DNA from: Anodontia alba
Lineage: Eukaryota; Mollusca; Bivalvia; Lucinida; Lucinidae
Assembly (NCBI GenBank): GCA_964016985.1
Contig: OZ024828.1
Span: forward strand, 4,613,701 to 4,677,700
DNA: 64,000 nucleotides
Reading direction: 5' to 3'
Part shown: positions 53,590 through 64,000 of the stretch, piece by piece
Position numbering within the stretch: the stretch's first letter is position 1
Layout of the letters: the number at the start of each line of letters is the position of its first letter
The notes under the pieces: model-generated
Databases searched by the model: none
What the model was told of the DNA's origin: nothing
The model's input: the letters and a program-made list of their open reading frames with translations, nothing else
Position numbers and translations under genes: made by a program

Positions 53590-54260
53590 CGCTCTGATTC
53601 GCAAGATAGCATAGGCCACTGAAGACAGGAAATCCACTAAAGACAGAAGAGTCCACTGGATACAGTAGTCCACTAAAACAAGAGAGTCCACGGAATACAA
53701 TAGAAGCCACTAAAACAGCAGAAGCCACTGAATGCAGTAGAAACCACTAAATTAGAAGAGTCCACTGGATTCTGTAGAGTGCACTAAACTAGAAGAGGCC
53801 ACTGAATGCAGTAGAGTTCACTTAAGCAGAATAGTCGACTGGATACAGGAAAACCCACGTAATGCAGTAGAGTCCACTGAAAACAGGAGAGTCCACTGGA
53901 CACAGTAGAGTCCACTTAAATGGGAGAGACCACTAAATGCAGTACAGTCCATTAAAATAGGAGAGTCCATTGAACACAGTACAGTCCACTAAAACAAGAG
54001 AGGCCACTAAATGCAGTAGAGTTTACTGAAAACAGGAGAGTCCACTGAACATAGTAAAGTCCACTAAAACATGAATGCAGTAGAGTCCATTAAAACAGGA
54101 GAGTCCACTTAACACAGTAGAGTCCACTAAAACAGGAGAGGCCACTAAAGTAGAGTACACTAAACAGGAGAGTCCGCTGAATGCATTAGAACACAGTAGA
54201 GTGCACTAAAACAGGAGATGCCATTGAATGCAGTAGATTTCACTAAAACAGAAGGGGCCA
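53590..54260. repeat. Minisatellite of 'gagtccact' units
   Basis: Alternating half-units GAGTCCACTGAATGCAGTA and GAGTCCACTAAAACAGGA, about 37 bp per full unit, roughly 18 units with frequent indels. Confidence 0.92.
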
Positions 54261-54303
54261 ATGAATATATTTTGGCATTAATGGAATATCATATTTACCC
54301 GAT

Positions 54304-54410
54304 ATACCATATTCGACCTAATTACCGCTTTGTGCATTTAGTTTTTTTTTTTTTAGAAAATACTAGGTAAATTTGTGGTACAATATGTACCTACCTATAG
54401 TAAGGGTACA

Positions 54411-54445
<35 letters not shown>

Positions 54446-54793
54446 AACAACAAACAAACAAAACAAAACAAAAATAAACAAACAAAATAAAACAGATCAG
54501 CGAAAAAAAAAAACAAAAAAAAAAAAAAAAACAGATTAGCGAAGGACTAACCCAATGATGCTTATGCGATGTTTTTTTTGTTTTTTTTTCTGAATCTGAA
54601 TTTCTTATAAAAGCATATGTTGTGGTATTCATTTGAATTGCATCGACAAGTCGATGCAATTCAAATGGGTATCCACAACATATGCCGTTAAACAGAAATA
54701 GACAAAAATAAACTGGCTGTAATCTGAAGACTGCGGAATTACTTGACTGTTTGCTTATTGGGGCATGTGCGGTAATTAGGTAGAATACGGTAT
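54304..54793. mobile_element. Family D element with a hairpin core
   Basis: Inverted ends ATACCATATTCGACCTAATT and AATTAGGTAGAATACGGTAT. The core (54618-54686) is TGTGGTATTCATTTGAATTG / CAATTCAAATGGGTATCCAC around CATCGACAAGTCGATG, with ACATATG outside, which recalls the family B core. A runs at 54415-54443 and 54506-54531 are internal. Non-coding. Confidence 0.75.
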
Positions 54794-54911
54794 TAGGATA
54801 TTTTAAAATCCTTACCATACATTTTCATGATCTTTAAATAAAAGCTGCCCTTGGAAACCAAGAAAATATAAAAGAAGGAAAATGTATTTAAAACTGCTGA
54901 ATGTGTAACAA
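54794..54911. other. Unassigned Wnt7 intron sequence
   Basis: No repeat family recognised. Confidence 0.4.
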
Positions 54912-54971
54912 ATGCTGCAGATAATGATCGGACGTGCTTCTGCGGCGTCTGATCTAGGTTTACTCAATTTT
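54912..54971. repeat. Family H hairpin, left arm decayed
   Basis: TGCGGCGTCTGATCTAGGTT on the right, GATCGGACGTGCTTC on the left. Confidence 0.6.
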
Positions 54972-55215
54972 GTTCTAGACTTGTTTTGCGGGACGATTTG
55001 GTTTATGTCTTGCCTTGTGTTATTTTGTTCTTGTGTTTTTCGGTCCTTTTGGCGTTGCGGTTACCTCGCTTGGGGAAGAGAGAGCTAGTCTTGGCGCTTT
55101 TCGTACGTTTGTTCGATTTGTGCTTGTTTGGATTTGTCGGTTTCCTCTTCCTCTTGGTGTCTGGGAAGGGCTGCGGTTTGTGATTGTGGTACTCCCTAGA
55201 CTTTTCTCTTACCTT
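54972..55215 (+). repeat. Family N-long fragment
   Basis: 'gttacctcgcttggggaaga', 'cgtacgtttgttcgatttg' and 'ggtgtctgggaagggctgcg' match 52820-52975. Confidence 0.78.
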
Positions 55216-56679
55216 TTTTTTTTACTCCATTTTGTTCCAGGTTTGTTCACTTTCTGCCTGTTGATTCATAGAAATAAAAAAGAAAAAAAAAGAAAAACGC
55301 TGCTGGCTGAGCGAGAAACAATCTAGACTCTGATCAGACTTAACGTTTTCGTGGGGTCTGGTTTGAACCATGATCGAAGAAGTTGGCACCTGTGAGCAGA
55401 ATCCGTAATCTGAATTACTCATTCCCTTCCGTTTTAAAGATAAATATCAGTTATCCGTTAGAATATCAACAGAACATCAAGAGACGTTGTTGAGTTAATA
55501 ACTAGTTTTGGTGTCATAACAAAGCTTCGTTGTGTGGAGGACAACGGACCTTCCACGTAGGTTTATTGAACAGCGGTCAACAAGTCCTAATAGAGGGAAA
55601 GAGACAATGGTTCAGTGTAAACACCCAAGTCATCCTATTCATAAATGGTTCTTAAGAAGTTACATCTCAGATCAAGAAACTATTATCACGGAGAACTTAA
55701 TATTGTTAACAGTATCAAGTCGTCAAAGGCAGATTTAATTATTATTGTGGCTGTCTCTTTACTGAAACCCACTCAAGTGTTGTAAAGCTGTGTTACAACT
55801 GAATTACTTTTTATCGTCACCGCAAGATATTATCAGATGAAAGAAATACTAATACCCACCCTTAATTGAATCGAACAGATAATGCTGAATTTAATTGATA
55901 ATTATCTTTCATTTTTCAAAGCAATATTTACATAGAGTCCAAAAATCAAACAAACTTATGTTTAAAAGATTATTCGCTCCATTTTGTTTGGACTATAAAT
56001 TGACTTGCTTGTTTTTGTATCAACCCTCTAATTATCCTCTTTAATACACCTTTGAAATAACAATGTAGAAGTTCTTTTATATCGTTTTTAAATATTCATT
56101 TCAATGAAGATTTAAAAAAAGAATGAAATCTAAAAAATGTCGACGTTCACTTAACATTCTTGGGATACTTGGAACATTTAAAGATTAAATGTGATAGACT
56201 GAAAGTATAAATTTGGACGGCACACTTTTTTGTGGTGAATCAAAGAATAAATTAAACTCTATTTCAGGTTCATATTGATACACAAAAATATAGAGCATTA
56301 GAGTTTGATTAAAGAGTCAAACTTACTAATCAAAGCGCCAAAGGCTCTGAAAAGACAGCATTCTTGAGAAAGTCATGAAAATCTGATTTTTGTAAGGGTA
56401 GTGTGATATTTTTGCCATCACGCCACTTTTTCCAATTTATAGGATTCGCCATTTTGTTTTCTATTTTCGCATGTTTTGGTGGAAACGTTTGCAAAATGGA
56501 TATAATAATTGTTAGTTAGATAGTAAACTTTTTAATAATTACTTTGCGTGGATCGATACATATAATACAATTATTGATTATCCGGTATTTGATATGACGT
56601 GATATCCATCAGATAATACCAATGTTGACTGAGGCGATATCCGGGGTCAATATTTGTATTTGATATAAGATATCTAAAA
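55216..56679. other. Unassigned Wnt7 intron sequence, longest repeat-poor stretch
   Basis: About 1.45 kb without any of the hairpin families and without recognisable coding sequence. In such a repeat-dense intron this is the best place to look for a conserved enhancer. Confidence 0.45.
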
Positions 56680-57245
56680 GAAAAGGTAAGAGAAAAGTCC
56701 AGGGAGTACCACAATCACAAACCGCAGCCCTTCCCAGACCCCAAGAGGAAGAGGAAACCGACAAATCCAAACAAGCACAAATCGAACAAACGTACGAAAA
56801 GCACTAAGATTAGCTCTCTCTTCCCCAAGCGAGGTAATCGCAATACTAAAAAGACTGAAAAACACAAGAACAAAATGACACATGGAAAGACATACAACAA
56901 ATCGCCTCGTAGAATAAACCACAAAGCAACAAAGAATAAGACTAACACCGGGACCAGCGCCTTAGAACGGTCAGTAGAGTAAACCACCGGGGGGGGGGGG
57001 GGGGGGTTGGGGGGGGGGGCGGGGGGGGGTAAAGCACTTTTACAGCTAGCTAACTTCACCCTGGGTCCCGATGCTACTCTTAATACAGACACACATAAAA
57101 ATTCGGTTCGCATAAAGGCTCCCAACTCAGTCAATGCATCAAAGCGAAAACACAAAAATCAAATTAATCACTATATTATACAAAGACGAGTACTCATGGC
57201 TAATTCTACTGTATGCCAGAGTAAATGAAAACCAATAGTGAACCA
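56680..57245 (-). repeat. Family N-long copy, minus orientation
   Basis: Reverse of 52484-53010 with all blocks in order, including 'gcgccttagaacggtcagta', 'caccctgggtcccgatgc' and 'tcatggctaattctactgta'. A poly-G tract (56989-57029) has replaced a few bases in the middle. Confidence 0.82.
56989..57029. repeat. Poly-G tract
   Basis: G runs of 7 to 18 interrupted by TT and C, compatible with G-quadruplex formation. Confidence 0.93.
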
Positions 57246-57503
57246 CGGCGAGCCAAGCCAAAGAATATCGTCAAGCCCCAACCCACTGGTTAAAGTTTTA
57301 CGAAGACGCCGTCATTGGGTCTGAGGCCCGAACCGCCATCGTGCAATTAAAGAGTCATATCTAATACCTTAATAGTCAACAATTGTTTTCTTATTTAGTT
57401 CGTCATTTCTATTGATGACTGTGGCAATAACAATCAAGGACAGACACCATTAATGCGGAAAAAAACGCGCGTAGACGTCGGCGTCACCACTTGCGACATC
57501 ATC
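57246..57503. other. Unassigned Wnt7 intron sequence
   Basis: No repeat family recognised. Confidence 0.45.
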
Positions 57504-57570
57504 AAAACTTAATATTGACTGGCTTGCACAAGGATGATGTCACTCTTCTCGTGCAAGCTAGTCAACATCA
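57504..57570. repeat. Isolated hairpin
   Basis: TATTGACTGGCTTGCACAAG and CTCGTGCAAGCTAGTCAACA around 'gatgatgtcactctt'. No second copy noticed. Confidence 0.7.
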
Positions 57571-58074
57571 CAAATAACTGACTGGGCTGGAAGCACGTCT
57601 GAGCCATTGAAAGGTCGTTTATTTGTAAATCATATAATACATGTGTTTTATAGACCTTGCAAGATTTTTGACAGAAGCCAACGCTGACGAGAGTACCTTC
57701 ATTGGCAGAAATTTCATTAGTAGCATAACGATGGCGTATTGATATATTGCATGTTAATTAGTTCTGTTTGTTTACATTTTCCTTCTCCATATGCATTCGT
57801 CACTTAACCAAGGCATTCTTCATCCCTGTTTTTTTTTTCTTCATATTTCTCCAACACTATATTCAAAACTAGAGAGATAATGTTCTTAAACATCAAATAA
57901 ATATGATTTTGATTAAATGCATCTGTAAATGCCACGAAACTTGCACTTTTTTTTTTCTTTGAAGCATGTTCAGTGGTTGTGAAAGCCACTAATACTAGAA
58001 AATGGATGATAACGAAAATGACAAATGAAATTTGTCATTTAAGATGCAATAAACAAAACAGGGACACGATATAT
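57571..58074. other. Unassigned Wnt7 intron sequence
   Basis: No repeat family recognised. Confidence 0.45.
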
Positions 58075-58170
58075 TTAGTCCAAAATGACAAAAGAGGATA
58101 TCCAAAACAAAGTCACAATCACAAAGCATGTCTCTCCCAAGGCACCGAAAGGGATTTTGTGACATATAAT
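58075..58170 (-). repeat. Family N fragment
   Basis: 'aagtcacaatcacaaagcat' and 'tctctcccaaggcaccgaaa' are the N block in reverse. Confidence 0.6.
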
Positions 58171-58205
58171 GACAACACAGGCGCGAAAACAACGGCTTTT
58201 TATAC

Positions 58206-58298
58206 TCTGCTACAAAATTGTGGAACACTTTACCACGGTACATTCGGGAATCGTCTTCGTTGAATCAATATAAAACAAGCCTCAAACATTTTAGTTAA
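58206..58298 (+). pseudogene. LINE ORF2 extreme C-terminal remnant
   Basis: 31 codons from 58206 to a TAA read SATKLWNTLPRYIRESSSLN followed by QYKTSLKHFS. The pattern A-x-x-LWNSLP-x-x-IR-x-x-SSL-x-x-FK-x-x-LK-x-x-LF is the usual end of many LINE ORF2 proteins. The preceding sequence is a family N fragment, so only the tail survives. It is a different LINE from the one at 13653 (LWNTLPRYIRESSS versus SWNTLPKKSSL). Confidence 0.72.
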
Positions 58299-59412
58299 GG
58301 GTGAATAGCATATATGAATTTTAAAAGTAGCATCAAACCTTAAGATTTTGAATTCTCATGCCTTTTAGCTTTTTAAACACCAGAGAGGAATATCTTTTAG
58401 TTGGACCGTTGATTTTGGTTGGTTCATACATTGTCTCGACTGGGCCCTGAGCATTTTCCTTGCCGAATTCGGGTGGCTAAGCATACTGTTTGGACATTGG
58501 TTTCTGCCACATGCCTCTCGTCTCGTCCCCACGCTCTCAATAAGTTATTGCTCATTACTGTTGTTTGTTGATGCGATGTATGCACTGATCATTAATGCAT
58601 CTAAACTGTGATGCATATGTTCTTACGGCGATGATCTTTTAAGCTGCAATTGATTTTATTGTCATTTTAAATTTCCAGTATTTGGCGACGACTATTGTTA
58701 TTTCGATGATTCCTTGGTTAGTAACGGCTATGTATTCTTTTGTATATATGTTGTTTGCATATATTTTCAGAATAGTTTCAGACATGGCAGACTAGCTGGA
58801 CAGGTAAATATGCTTACCCACTTAAAATGTGTAAATAAAAAAAGTAAATAGATGAATGATCAGAACAAAGAGGAACCACACCAGAGGTACCACCTTGTGA
58901 CGGTCAATAGTAAGACAATTGTCTTTCAAAGTGCCTAACACGATGTAATATCTGAAATACACAACTGTTCTGTCAGTCGCTATGTGTTCACTAACTCATC
59001 TATGGATTAACACAGAACGCATATTAATTTTCTACACTGCAAAGCCACAACAGTGGACCACTCGGTATTCAAGCAAAATTTCCTTTTTAGAGTCCATTTG
59101 CAAATAAAATAAATTTCTCAAACTACAACTATCTCCTTAAATGGCACAGTGCTTATAAGTACATCTGATTTTAAAGTGCAAAGTATCTTGGGTGGGCAAT
59201 TGCTAAACATATCAATGAATTTGTTTATCTTTACTGTAGCTAGTGTCAGTGCCATGTGGCGGCCGTAAAATGTTTCCCCGTACTTCACTATAGTGTAGTT
59301 TATAGTTTTCTGGTTCTTTCTGATCGCTGAACCTATTCCGGGATTGTTTTAAAAATTTATATGAGGGCCGCCGATGAGGCATAATTGGCCGAAACAAGCT
59401 AGTCTGGCTCAG
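58299..59412. other. Possible LINE 3' UTR and unassigned sequence
   Basis: 58299-58850 may be the 3' UTR, ending in 'gtgtaaataaaaaaagtaaa'. The remainder has no recognised repeat. Confidence 0.4.
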
Positions 59413-59672
59413 CATCACGAAAACATACCTATATAATTTTGACCCCCTTAAACCCCATTTTTATATAGTAAAACTGGGGTTTACAGGGGTATACATTATT
59501 TTTCTTATTACTGCTCAGAAACATAGATTGTGGGTACTCGAGTACCTAACGAGTACCTACAATCTATGTTTTGAGCAGAAATATGAAAAATATCAGAATT
59601 TTTTATCTGAAAATTTTCCTCTTTTTGGTTGTAAAATTTTCAATATATTTGAATAGGCTTGTTTTCGTAATG
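59413..59672 (-). mobile_element. Family A hairpin element, copy 27 (tip deleted)
   Basis: Core reduced to GGTACTCGAGTACCTAACGA: the upper hairpin is gone and a new short palindrome GGTACTCGAGTACC remains. Confidence 0.9.
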
Positions 59673-59838
59673 GATTCTTGAAACTGCAGCTTTTTTTTAG
59701 TTTTGTAAGCGTGTTCATTGCTTTCAAGGGTCACACCTTTTAGCATTTATTCTAATAAACTACATGTATCAGTATTATAATTTTGCTTTAGTATTTGCAT
59801 TTTGTTGTTAGATTAAAGCGTTTAAATAAAGTACAAAC
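59673..59838. other. Wnt7 intron, donor-proximal part
   Basis: 166 bp between the Wnt7 penultimate exon and family A copy 27. No further motif recognised. Confidence 0.5.
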
Positions 59839-60110
59839 CTTTCGACCAGCTTTATTATTATGTCTGTTCATAAGAGATCTTGCTGTTTCTTCAATTTCTC
59901 TAGCATCCAAAAACTTCCTTCCTAATGTTAGTCCATGCCGAATATCAGCACTACATCCGCCCCATTTCCATCCCTTTTGGGTTTTCTTATTGTCCATTTT
60001 TGTTTTATCACATCCACATTGGTCCAAGTTTCCAATACTACAAGCTTGTGTGATAGCATACACAACGCCACTAGAACTAATAGCTGACCAGAAAGCCGAT
60101 TCTTTGCTTG
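59839..60110 (-). CDS. Wnt7: Wnt7-type ligand, penultimate coding exon
   Basis: A 272-bp internal exon: two bases completing a codon from the previous exon, then 90 codons ending AGRK in phase 0. Acceptor TTCCATTTCTTTCAG just above 60110, donor AAG|GTTTGT at 59838. It encodes the middle of the Wnt N-terminal domain: SAFWSAISSSGVVYAI (matching the EAAFTYAI..AGV region), ACSIGNLDQCGCDK (residues 22-35), GWKWGGCSADIRHG (46-59), FLDAREIEETARSLMNRHNN (66-85). GWKWGGCSADIR and DAREI...AR-LMN-HNN are characteristic of Wnt7. In the nearly universal NNEAGR motif the Glu is Lys here (NNKAGR). The cysteines expected for this exon are present. Exons 1 and 2, with the signal peptide, are not in the window. 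Confidence 0.95.
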
Positions 60111-60221
60111 CTGAAAGAAATGGAACAGTAAATAAGTAAATATATTCAGCTGATAATTGAAACGGCTGTATTTTCCAGCAAAACCTGTCATATTAGTAAA
60201 TCCAAACATTCAATGAATCGA
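60111..60221. other. Wnt7 upstream intron
   Basis: Sequence upstream of the acceptor, including the pyrimidine-rich tract on the minus strand. Confidence 0.55.
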
Positions 60222-60530
60222 AGATTTGTTGATTGGTTTGGACTTTTACGGCCCAGTCAACACCTTAAAGGTTATGTCAAGCATGTCAGTTAAGCTAATT
60301 ACATCTTTTTCCTCGGTAGGCTTAGTCCTCTTTGCGGTTAACAAGTAGCTGTCCACAGTCTTTCGCCAGAAACTGCTCTTCTTGAATCGGCGGAAGGGAG
60401 AGAATGACCGTAGAAATATTTCATGATCAATCTCCAGGAAAGAATGCTGCTGGAACCGGCAGGAATTGAACCCGTGACCTCTTGATCACCAGTCGGACGC
60501 ATCCGACTGGGCTACCAAGGCCAGAGAACC
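60222..60530 (-). mobile_element. tRNA-derived SINE, third copy
   Basis: Body CTTTCGCCAGAAACTGCTC, TCGGCGGAAGGGAGAGAATG. The minus-strand head has an A-box-like TAGCCCAGTCGGATG and a B-box GGTTCAATTCC. Acceptor-stem pairing is weaker than in the 17149 copy and no clean target duplication is seen. Confidence 0.8.
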
Positions 60531-60889
60531 GAAAGTCATAAGTAAGATAATATCATTACAATTCTGTGTAATATATAGCCCATACTACATAGTGGTAATA
60601 CATTATTATACGAAGTTTTAGAACTTGATTTTTTTTCAGTTCTCAAGTTTAGTATGAGCCACCTCATGACAACAGAAAGGAATGCAATGATAAGGAAGGG
60701 AAAGAAGACACCAATGAGAAAGAAGGACGCACTTAAAGCACTACAATCAAAACACTACAAGCAGAAATCCAAAAGGACAGATTCTTTCCCAAAAATTGGC
60801 CAAACGGCTATCCAAAATAAAAAAAAATCACAAGGACGTATGTGCAAAGACATACAATGACTGAAACGGTCAGTAAAAGCATTATTCGG
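60531..60889. other. Unassigned sequence
   Basis: A 68-codon lysine-rich open frame (60654-60860) has no recognisable domain. Its 3' part resembles N-type repeat sequence. Confidence 0.4.
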
Positions 60890-61082
60890 GGCCACGAAAG
60901 AGCATGTGCGCCCAGCGAAGACTCACATCAGCCTGGGTATCCGCCCAGTCTGATCAGAGTCTTCGATGTCCGAGTGAATAAAGCTTGGCCCGGATTCTTA
61001 GCTACCCATTAAACGCATAGCGAAGGCTCTGATCAGACTGCGTGGATGCCCAGGCTGATCCGAGTCTTCGCTGGACACACAT
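60890..61082. repeat. Family I double hairpin, copy 2
   Basis: Hairpin 1: GCGAAGACTCACATCAGCCT / CAGTCTGATCAGAGTCTTCG. Hairpin 2: GCGAAGGCTCTGATCAGACT / AGGCTGATCCGAGTCTTCGC. Same inverted two-hairpin layout as 42390-42625. Confidence 0.82.
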
Positions 61083-61349
61083 ACCTTTTGTTGGTTTTGT
61101 CATTTTGTTTTGTTATTTCTATCAAATTTAATGTATCATACATTTGTCTTAAACGTACTTCATAACCGAATGTTATTCATTTTAACACATTTTATGGCTA
61201 AAATACCATGCATAGACGTAGCACCCATTACGCACGTTAATGATGTGCAATATATGCGTAAGAAAAATAGAATTATTTGCAGTAAAGAGATACCTACTAA
61301 CCTAAACTATTTTGCTTTTTTACAATAGGGGCTGCTCATAAAGAAAATA
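61083..61349. other. Unassigned sequence
   Basis: No repeat family recognised. Confidence 0.45.
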
Positions 61350-61445
61350 ATCGCTCTAAATATTTGGGGCTGCTCTTAAAGCAAAGAATTTGGTCCCTCT
61401 GAGAGCAGATTCTTTCCTTTAAGAGTAGCCCCTATTTCAAGCGAT
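61350..61445. repeat. Family J palindromic element, copy 2
   Basis: ATCGCTCTAAATATTTGGGG and CCCCTATTTCAAGCGAT at the ends, TGCTCTTAAAGCAAAGAAT / ATTCTTTCCTTTAAGAGTAG inside. An extra 'aataggggctgctcataaag' stands just before it (61325-61343). Confidence 0.78.
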
Positions 61446-62658
61446 ACCAGGGAGACGTTTTAATTGCGTAACAATATCTCCGTTTCGGTTACGCCGCTGC
61501 CATGGCTTATATATCTAAAGATAGGAGGGGTGTCTAGATATATATTTGTCTCAGCTGAGGCGCTTATAATGAGTTATCATAACATATGTTTGTTTTACAT
61601 GGAGTAATAAGCAAGATGTCTATGTATTATGGTAAAAGTACATCATCTGGAGCGGTGGTATAGAAGTATACTTTTCACATAGGTATGTTGACTAAATCCG
61701 TCATTTTTTCTCCTTTCAATTGTTCTCTGCAGTATTTTCCACTGCAGTATGTCTTCATTGCTTTGAAAGAGACTGTTTGTAAATGTCCTACAAAAGACGG
61801 TTACTCAAACATTCAATTCAACTTCTCGATACATACTTAAATGACATATCAAATATTGCAGAAGATTAGTATGAACACATTTTTGTAGATGAAATTTATC
61901 CAAAAGCATTTAATCTACGTATGGCTAATATATGTATAGAGTACCGAAATCTTAATACTGGATTTTCATTTATCCAAAGATATCATACCTACCAAAATCT
62001 ATATAAACGAATGACTTCAATTTTAAAATTAGGATGCATTTCAGAACGAAACACAGATATTGTCAGTCACCACTTAGAAAATGAAAACGTAGTATGCACA
62101 TATAGAATACATAAATCTACTGAGGCACAAACGTGTCCACTTAAAATGTAACGATTCATTTAATAGAGAAATCAGAAACAATTTGAAATCTCAGTTAACG
62201 ATGGACGGACATCACTTTTAAATAAATGTAATTTTTAACTGTTATGGATGTATGTTTATTTCAAAAGTGCACACTATTCTAGTCTCTAATTGCCTTTAGG
62301 TTTAAACTACAAAGTAAGAACGTTAATTAAAATTTAGCAATGCGGTTTCAGTTTGTCTCTTCCTTTGAGATCACTACATCATCTCTGGGAGAGGACCCAA
62401 ATAAAAAGACTGCTTTCGTCCTAATCCTATAAAATGCGTTATTTAGTGTATGAATTAATGAAAGTGTTGAAATAAAAATAATAAGTTTAAACTATATCAC
62501 TAAGGTATTATTTATTGTTGACAGCCAACGAAAACAGTTAGACTAGATATGACAGTCTAATGATGACTCACAAGTCTGGGTATTGAATGACTTTTCAACC
62601 TGTAGTAATAAGGTTTTCCTGATTCGTATAAGAAGAGACAATCTTTTTCGTATTTCTT
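61446..62658. other. Unassigned sequence
   Basis: About 1.2 kb, AT-rich. The 76-codon frame at 61921-62151 matches no known domain. No Wnt exon was found here. Confidence 0.5.
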
Positions 62659-62864
62659 AACGCTTCGCAATATGCGTAAAGTTTTCAGCAATGACATTTT
62701 GAAAAAAAAATTCCTTATTTTTCCCAAAAAGCAGGATTTGACATTTAATGCAAACTGTCTCCAACTGAGACAGTTTGCATGAAATATCAAATCCTGTTTG
62801 CTGGAAAAAATTAAAACAAATATCACCAATTTTTAGACAGCTGAATCAGCCCAGAAAGTAGTAT
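62659..62864. repeat. Family E palindromic element, copy 10
   Basis: Inner arms AGCAGGATTTGACATTTAAT and AAATATCAAATCCTGTTTGC, tip AACTGTCTCCAACTGAGACAGTTTG. Outer arms diverged. Confidence 0.78.
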
Positions 62865-63100
62865 AAGTATCTTCGGTATGGATCGTTTTTAGGAGCTAAA
62901 ACGATCAATACCGATGACATTTATACTTGCATCACACTTTAAAACTATAACAGAAGATGCCCGGGAAATAATGGCACAATCACGATAAACTGCCTTCCCG
63001 AGTCATCAACATAAACGAAGAAGGGAGTAGGGGGAATGGGGGTGGGGCTTAGTTTTACTCGCTCGAAACCTTACCCTCGCTTTGTCTCCCGATGCAGCGC
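62865..63100 (-). repeat. Probable family N fragment
   Basis: 62955-63005 ('cccgggaaataatggcac', 'aatcacgataaactgccttc') is N-like in reverse. 63060-63100 resembles the GC-rich N-associated patch (CTTACCCTCGCTTTGTCTCC). Confidence 0.45.
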
Positions 63101-63194
63101 CGAATATAAGAACGATACAAACAGAAGTTTAAGATTTAAAGAAGAAATTATTCTTTTCAGTGTGCAAAATAATGTAGAAATACACATCCAAGAA

Positions 63195-63199
<5 letters not shown>

Positions 63200-63240
<41 letters not shown>
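63200..63240. repeat. (GA)n microsatellite
   Basis: About 19 uninterrupted GA units. Confidence 0.95.
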
Positions 63241-63242
<2 letters not shown>

Positions 63243-63721
63243 GAGTGTATAAATCTTTGGAAAAATAGACAAACAAATCTTGGTCGTTTTATCTCATACA
63301 CAAAAAAGACCCACTAAACGAATGTTTATAAATTCAGTGAGAAGAAAAACGATAATACTATCTGTCAAGACGTTAAATATCAAACTGATTCAAGGCGATA
63401 AAAATATGACACCTTATGTGGTATATCATTATCTCAATTATGAGCTTATGACATAAACTGATTTATGTATGCAAAAAGATAGGGTACACGATGTGAAACC
63501 TATTGTGCGGTAACTGACCTTCACACAAACATAACCAAATTGTTATCTATTTTGTTAGTTGAAAAGGAACTTTTAATATGTTTGCGAATAGAGAAGGTCT
63601 GGATTAGGCCGTTGTTTTCCTCAGTAGATTTTCCAGCATTTAATCTGCGACAACATACGTCTGTTCACACTGTGAATATGTATAGGCATATCTAGGCTTT
63701 CGTTATTCGCATATGCACGAA
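63241..63721. other. Unassigned sequence
   Basis: No gene or repeat family recognised. Confidence 0.5.
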
Positions 63722-63948
63722 CATCGCGAAAACATGCCTATATAATTTCGACCCCCTTAAGCCCCACTTTTATATAGTAAAACTGGGGTTTACAGGGGTA
63801 TACATTATTTTTCGAGGCGGTTCTAACGAGTACCCACAATCTATGTTTTGAGCAGAAATATGATAAATATCAGAGTTTTTTGTCTGAAAATTTTCAGTTT
63901 TTGGAGGTAAAATTTTCTATATATTTGAATAGGCATGTTTTCGTAATG
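63722..63948 (-). mobile_element. Family A hairpin element, copy 28 (left core arm deleted)
   Basis: Jumps from ACATTATTTTT to CGAGGCGGTTC, losing the left hairpin arm, as copy 21 lost the equivalent arm. Both termini are present. Confidence 0.9.
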
Positions 63949-64000
63949 GTTTCTTATTTTCTTGAGGTGGCTGTTGTTGTCTATTTAAATTTGACAATTT

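Noticed and set aside
54363..54818. 151-codon minus-strand frame
   Set aside because: It lies within the non-coding family D element and crosses two A runs.
61921..62151. 76-codon frame
   Set aside because: No recognisable motif, AT-biased codons and no splice or neighbour evidence.
60111..64000. Search for Wnt7 exons 1 and 2 on the minus strand
   Set aside because: No signal peptide or N-terminal Wnt block (cysteine-rich with RWNC-like motif) was recognisable, so these exons are probably beyond the window.

Overview
This is a stretch of animal nuclear genome, most likely from a marine bivalve mollusc. The sequence is AT-rich, almost all intron or intergenic, with one conserved metazoan developmental gene (Wnt7) in a spliced structure, a mariner DNA transposon, tRNA-derived SINEs, decayed LINE tails, long minisatellites and many short palindromic repeats. 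Nothing bacterial, viral or plasmid-like was recognised. The bivalve assignment is an inference from repeat style and the Wnt sequence, not a database result.

The only host gene recognised is a Wnt7-type ligand on the minus strand. Its penultimate coding exon lies at 59839-60110 and its last coding exon at 34783-35268. They are joined by an intron of about 24.6 kb with matching phase 0 ends and good GT/AG sites. The first exons (signal peptide and N-terminus) should lie beyond position 64000. Everything between 35269 and 59838 is therefore intron of this gene, and everything below 34783 is 3' UTR or intergenic.

The rest is repeats. The dominant one, called family A here, has about 28 copies of roughly 280 bp. 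Each has about 20-bp terminal inverted repeats (CATYACGAAAACAYGCCTAT) and a central, nearly perfect hairpin with arms of about 45 bp. Comparison with unoccupied relatives of its insertion sites within this window indicates insertion without a target-site duplication. Other palindromic families (B to K here) include pogo/Tigger-like TA-flanked MITEs (B, C), a long-TIR element (M), wholly palindromic elements (E, F), and modular hairpins (G, H, I). Several share core or arm sequences while their termini differ, as if hairpin modules had been exchanged. Families L and N are dispersed repeats without a clear terminal structure.

Layout: 1-5290 mixed hairpin elements; 5291-6885 a 35-bp minisatellite; 6886-13640 hairpin elements plus a 77-bp tandem array inside an N repeat; 13653-14015 LINE tail; 14275-15843 a family A copy split by a 1285-bp mariner; 15844-34530 hairpin elements, SINE, L repeats, and a 27-bp minisatellite close to the 3' end of Wnt7; 34783-60110 Wnt7 exons and intron; 60111-64000 upstream Wnt7 intron or flank with a SINE and more hairpins.
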